NCBI GenBank assembly: GCA_959604655.1 | Contig: CAUHCL010000094.1 | Span: 1 to 8,479 of the forward strand | Origin: an uncultured Alistipes sp. | Lineage (GTDB): Bacteria; Bacteroidota; Bacteroidia; Bacteroidales; Rikenellaceae | DNA length: 8,479 bases | Direction: 5' to 3' | Shown: positions 6,013-8,479 of the stretch, one piece after another | How positions within the stretch are numbered: the stretch's first letter is position 1 | Layout: the number at the start of each line of letters is the position of its first letter | Made by a program: the position numbers and the translations under genes | Notes under the pieces: model-generated | What the model was told of the DNA's origin: nothing | What the model saw: only the letters and a program-made list of their open reading frames with translations | Database searches by the model: none

Positions 6013-7419
6013 ATGCAGATCAAACAACAAACCCTCGCCGCCCCGATATCATTCTCGGGCAAAGGGTTACACACCGGAGTACATGTTTCGATGACGGTAA
6101 ATCCGGCTCCCGACAACAGCGGAATAGTATTTCGTCGCATCGACCTCGAAAATACGCCGACCGTGCCCGCGCTCTGCGAATACGTCACCGACACCTCGCG
6201 CGGAACTACCATAGAAAAGGGCGAGGCCAGAATAAGCACAGTAGAACACATCCTCTCGGCCCTGTGGAGCATGGGCGTGGATAACGCCTTGATCGACATA
6301 GACGCTCCCGAGACCCCCATCATGGACGGATCGGCCCGCGAATACGTGCAGCGCATAACCGAAACGGGACTCGTCGAGCAGAAGGCCGACCGCAAATACT
6401 ACGAGGTGACCGAGAAGCAGGTATACACCATTCCCGACAAGGGCGTGGCCATCATCATCTACCCCGACGACGAGTTCACCGTGTCGGTGCACGTCGACTA
6501 CAATTCGAAGGTGATCGGCAACCAGTACGCCACGCTGGACATGTACAACGACTACGCCGAGAAGATAGCCCCCAGCCGCACGTTCGTGTTCCTGCACGAG
6601 CTGGAGCCGCTGCTCAACATGAATCTCATCAAGGGCGGCGATCTGGACAACGCCATCGTGGTGGTGGAAAACCCCGTATCGGACCAGCAGCTGGAGCACC
6701 TGAAGAAGGTATTCGGCAAGGAGGACATCCGTGTGACGGACGGTTATCTGAACAACCTGCAACTGCGTTCGAGCAACGAGCTGGCCAGCCACAAGCTGCT
6801 CGACCTGCTGGGCGACTTCGCGCTGCTGGGCATGCGCATAAAGGGCCGCGTGTGGGCTTCGCGCCCGGGCCACTACGCCAACACCGAGTTCATGAAGCAG
6901 CTCATACGCGCCATACGCCGCGACGGCGAGAAACCCGCATTCAAATACAATCCCGCGAAGCCCGCGCTGCTGGATATCAACCAGGTACGCAAGCTGCTTC
7001 CCCACCGCTATCCGTTCCTGCTGATAGACAAAGTGTTCTATCTCGACAAATCGTCTATCGGCGCCATCAAGAACATCACGGCCAACGAACCCCAGTTCAC
7101 GGGTCACTTCCCCGAAGAGCCCGTCATGCCGGGCGTGCTTCTGGTGGAGGCCATGGCCCAGGCAGGCGGCATCATCGTATTGGGCGGCGTGGAGCATCCC
7201 GAGGAGTACTCGACTTACTTCCTGCGTATCGACGGCGTGCGTTTCAAGCGTAAGGTCGTACCCGGCGACACGGTGCAGATCGAGGCACACATCATAGAAC
7301 CCGTGCGTCGCGGCATAGCCACGCTGGCGGGCAAGGTATTCGTCGGAGGCGTTCTGGCTTGCGAGGCCACGCTTATGGCACAAATCGTGAGAAACAAAAA
7401 ATCGGAACAGAGCGAGTAA
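6013..7419 (+). CDS. lpxC-fabZ: bifunctional UDP-3-O-acyl-GlcNAc deacetylase / 3-hydroxyacyl-ACP dehydratase
   Basis: This 468-aa fusion joins two cytoplasmic enzymes. The LpxC part (about 1-300) removes the acetyl group from UDP-3-O-acyl-GlcNAc, the committed step of lipid A synthesis, and needs zinc. The expected zinc ligands are present: His79 in STVEH, His260 and Asp264 in HKLLD; so are the catalytic Glu78 and His287 (RPGH). The FabZ part (about 318-460) dehydrates 3-hydroxyacyl-ACP in fatty acid elongation. It has LLPHRYPFLLIDKV (328-341), catalytic His365 in GHFPEEPVMPG, and Glu379 in VEAMAQAGG. A linker of about 20 residues (300-320) joins them. The same fusion is known across Bacteroidetes, so it is not novel. 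Both parts have intact active sites. The stop TAA shares its last A with the ATG of lpxA. Confidence 0.97.
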   Translation: MQIKQQTLAAPISFSGKGLHTGVHVSMTVNPAPDNSGIVFRRIDLENTPTVPALCEYVTDTSRGTTIEKGEARISTVEHILSALWSMGVDNALIDIDAPETPIMDGSAREYVQRITETGLVEQKADRKYYEVTEKQVYTIPDKGVAIIIYPDDEFTVSVHVDYNSKVIGNQYATLDMYNDYAEKIAPSRTFVFLHELEPLLNMNLIKGGDLDNAIVVVENPVSDQQLEHLKKVFGKEDIRVTDGYLNNLQLRSSNELASHKLLDLLGDFALLGMRIKGRVWASRPGHYANTEFMKQLIRAIRRDGEKPAFKYNPAKPALLDINQVRKLLPHRYPFLLIDKVFYLDKSSIGAIKNITANEPQFTGHFPEEPVMPGVLLVEAMAQAGGIIVLGGVEHPEEYSTYFLRIDGVRFKRKVVPGDTVQIEAHIIEPVRRGIATLAGKVFVGGVLACEATLMAQIVRNKKSEQSE

Positions 7420-8204
7420 TGATAAGCAACTTAGCATATGTGCATCCCGACGCGAAGTTGGGCGCGAACGTGGTCGTGGAGCCTTTCGCCTGCATTGCGG
7501 GCGACGTGGTGATAGGCGACGACTGCTGGATAGGTCCCTCGGCCGTCATACACGACGGCGCACGCATCGGAAAAGGATGCCGCATACACCCCTGCGCATC
7601 GATAGCCTGCACCCCGCAGGACCTGAAATTCAAGGGCGAGTTCTCCACCGCCGAGATAGGCGACTACAACGACATCCGCGAATATGTGACCATCAGCCGC
7701 GGCACCGCATCGCGCGGCAAGACGGTGGTGGGTTCGCACAACCTAATAATGGCCTACGCGCACGTGGCGCACGACTGCGTGGTCGGCGACCACAACGTCA
7801 TCGTGAACCGCGTATCGCTCGCGGGAGAGGTCGAAGTGGGCGACTGGGCCGTGATCGGAGGACACACCGCCGTGCACCAGTGGGTGCGCATCGGCAGCCA
7901 CGCCATGATTCAGGGCATGTCGGGCGTATCGAAAGATATACCGCCCTACATCACGGCGTCGAACGACGACCACTACGCAGGCATAAACAAGATAGGTCTC
8001 GCGCGTCGCGGATTCACCCCCGAGCGCATAGCGGCCATTCACGAGGCGTGCCGTATACTGTTCCAGAGCGGACTCAACTACATGGACGCCTGCGACAAGG
8101 TGGAGGCCGAACTCCCCGCTTCGCCAGAGCGCGACTATCTGCTGGAGTTCATCCGCTCGTCGAAACGCGGCTGCATAAAGCAGTACGCTTCGGTAACGGA
8201 TTAA
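7419..8204 (+). CDS. lpxA: UDP-N-acetylglucosamine acyltransferase
   Basis: This 261-aa protein transfers a 3-hydroxyacyl chain from acyl-ACP to UDP-GlcNAc, the first step of lipid A synthesis in the cytoplasm. It is close to the usual length of about 262. Residues about 1-185 form the left-handed beta-helix of hexapeptide repeats (VVIGDDCWIGPSAVIHDGARIG and others). The family motif IGDYNDIREYVTISRGT is at 80-96, and catalytic His118 lies in AHVAHDC. QGMSGVSKDIPPY at 165-177 leads to a helical C-terminal domain (KIGLARRGFTPERIAAIHEACRILF). I chose the ATG at 7419, which overlaps the TAA of lpxC-fabZ, because the next residues (ISNLAYVHPDAKLG) are where LpxA proteins begin; the frame extends upstream to 7359 only inside lpxC-fabZ. 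Co-translation with the upstream fusion is likely. Confidence 0.96.
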   Translation: MISNLAYVHPDAKLGANVVVEPFACIAGDVVIGDDCWIGPSAVIHDGARIGKGCRIHPCASIACTPQDLKFKGEFSTAEIGDYNDIREYVTISRGTASRGKTVVGSHNLIMAYAHVAHDCVVGDHNVIVNRVSLAGEVEVGDWAVIGGHTAVHQWVRIGSHAMIQGMSGVSKDIPPYITASNDDHYAGINKIGLARRGFTPERIAAIHEACRILFQSGLNYMDACDKVEAELPASPERDYLLEFIRSSKRGCIKQYASVTD

Positions 8205-8253
8205 CCTCTCGGTTTCGGACCTACCGACAAACGGTTACACATAAGCGACTCCG

Positions 8254-8284
8254 CCCCGCCATCTGCGATGGCGGGGTTGTTTTT
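8254..8284 (+). terminator. intrinsic terminator of lpxC-fabZ-lpxA
   Basis: CCCCGCCATC (8254-8263) and GATGGCGGGG (8267-8276) form a perfect 10-bp stem with a 3-nt loop, followed by TTGTTTTT. It lies 50 nt after the lpxA stop and has no T run on the other strand, so it acts in the plus direction only. Confidence 0.92.
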
Positions 8285-8322
8285 ACGCTGTCTACTGCGA
8301 TGGGAAGGGCAGAGTATACGGC

Positions 8323-8351
8323 GAGGGGCGACGTGTGTCCGTCGTCCCCTC
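8323..8351. repeat. GC-rich hairpin between lpxA and the next gene
   Basis: GAGGGGCGACG (8323-8333) pairs with CGTCGTCCCCTC (8340-8351) except for one bulged T at 8345; the loop is six bases. No T run follows on either strand. It lies between the lpxA terminator and the next promoter; the function is unknown. Confidence 0.4.
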
Positions 8352-8410
8352 CCGTAGAACCGCACTCGGCGCCCCGCGGAAGGCCCCGCGCGTCGGACCG
8401 CCGCAGCGCA

Positions 8411-8443
8411 TTGCTCGGTTTTGAAAATTTTTTCGTAACTTTA
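8411..8443 (+). promoter_or_regulatory. probable promoter of the gene entering at the right edge
   Basis: TAACTTTA (8436-8443) differs from TAnnTTTG by its last base. TTG at 8411-8413 is 22 nt upstream, slightly longer than ideal; a nearer TTTTG at 8419-8423 would be too close. An A/T-rich tract fills the spacer. The -7 box ends only 4 nt before the ATG at 8448, so a message starting here would have almost no leader or none. Confidence 0.5.
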
Positions 8444-8447
8444 CGGG

Positions 8448-8479
8448 ATGAAAGAACAGGATTCTCCATTATCATTGGG
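8448..8479 (+). CDS. start of a protein-coding gene cut off by the window end
   Basis: An ATG at 8448 opens a frame that stays open to the end: ten codons (MKEQDSPLSL) plus two bases. Its position directly after a promoter-like sequence supports it. Too little is present to name the product. In other Bacteroidales lpxA is often followed by miaA, but the ten residues do not allow that call. The true start could lie beyond the window. Confidence 0.4.
   Translation, partial: MKEQDSPLSL

Noticed and set aside
6067..7437. A 456-codon minus-strand frame opposite lpxC-fabZ
   Set aside because: This is a long antisense frame caused by GC-rich codons; lpxC-fabZ has all its catalytic residues.
8221..8475. 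An 84-codon minus-strand frame across the lpxA terminator
   Set aside because: It runs through a clear terminator, a hairpin and a promoter-like sequence, and has no protein features.
1..8479. CRISPR array, tRNA or rRNA gene, transposase or toxin-antitoxin pair
   Set aside because: No regularly spaced repeats, no cloverleaf or rRNA-like stretch, and no protein with such motifs were found on reading both strands.

Overview
This window looks like a chromosomal segment of a GC-rich Bacteroidales bacterium, most likely Alistipes or a close relative in Rikenellaceae. The reasons are the LpxC-FabZ fusion followed directly by lpxA, promoter -7 boxes of the Bacteroidetes type (TAnnTTTG), little use of Shine-Dalgarno sites, and GC-rich codon choice. 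The genus is an inference. Lipid A genes show that the cell is Gram-negative.

Layout from left to right. Positions 1-432 are AT-rich (about 32% GC over 181-300, counted by hand) and hold no convincing gene. They do hold five copies of a GGGACAA-type 9-mer around a perfect 9-bp hairpin. Next, on the minus strand, is a secreted FAD-dependent oxidoreductase (433-2298) with its own well-formed promoter (2320-2350). Its GC is visibly lower than that of the genes to its right, so the left 2.3 kb may be an acquired segment. From 2390 to 5891 four more minus-strand genes follow. In transcription order they are a TonB-like anchored periplasmic protein (5891-5049), a small exported protein that starts 3 nt after it (5045-4659), a two-TM protein of unknown function (4573-4052) and a CPA1-type K+/H+ antiporter with an RCK_C domain (3880-2390). 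The gaps between the last three contain strong inverted repeats.

To the right, on the plus strand, are lpxC-fabZ (6013-7419) and lpxA (7419-8204), which share one A and so appear translationally coupled. A textbook intrinsic terminator at 8254-8284 ends this unit. A further promoter and the first ten codons of another gene lie at the right edge. The tonB-like gene and lpxC-fabZ are divergent, and their -7 boxes are so close that the two promoters must overlap.

Functionally, LpxA adds the first 3-hydroxyacyl chain to UDP-GlcNAc and LpxC removes the acetyl group in the committed step of lipid A synthesis. FabZ draws 3-hydroxyacyl-ACP into fatty acid synthesis, so the fusion joins two enzymes that compete for related acyl-ACP pools. 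The divergent TonB-like gene, the small exported protein and the antiporter are all envelope functions, but the sequence shows no direct link among them. I see no CRISPR array, rRNA, tRNA, transposase or recognisable defence system. The most interesting unexplained parts are the repeat cluster at the left edge, the GC-rich palindromic gap at 3923-4003, and the unknown pair encoded at 4659-5045 and 4052-4573.
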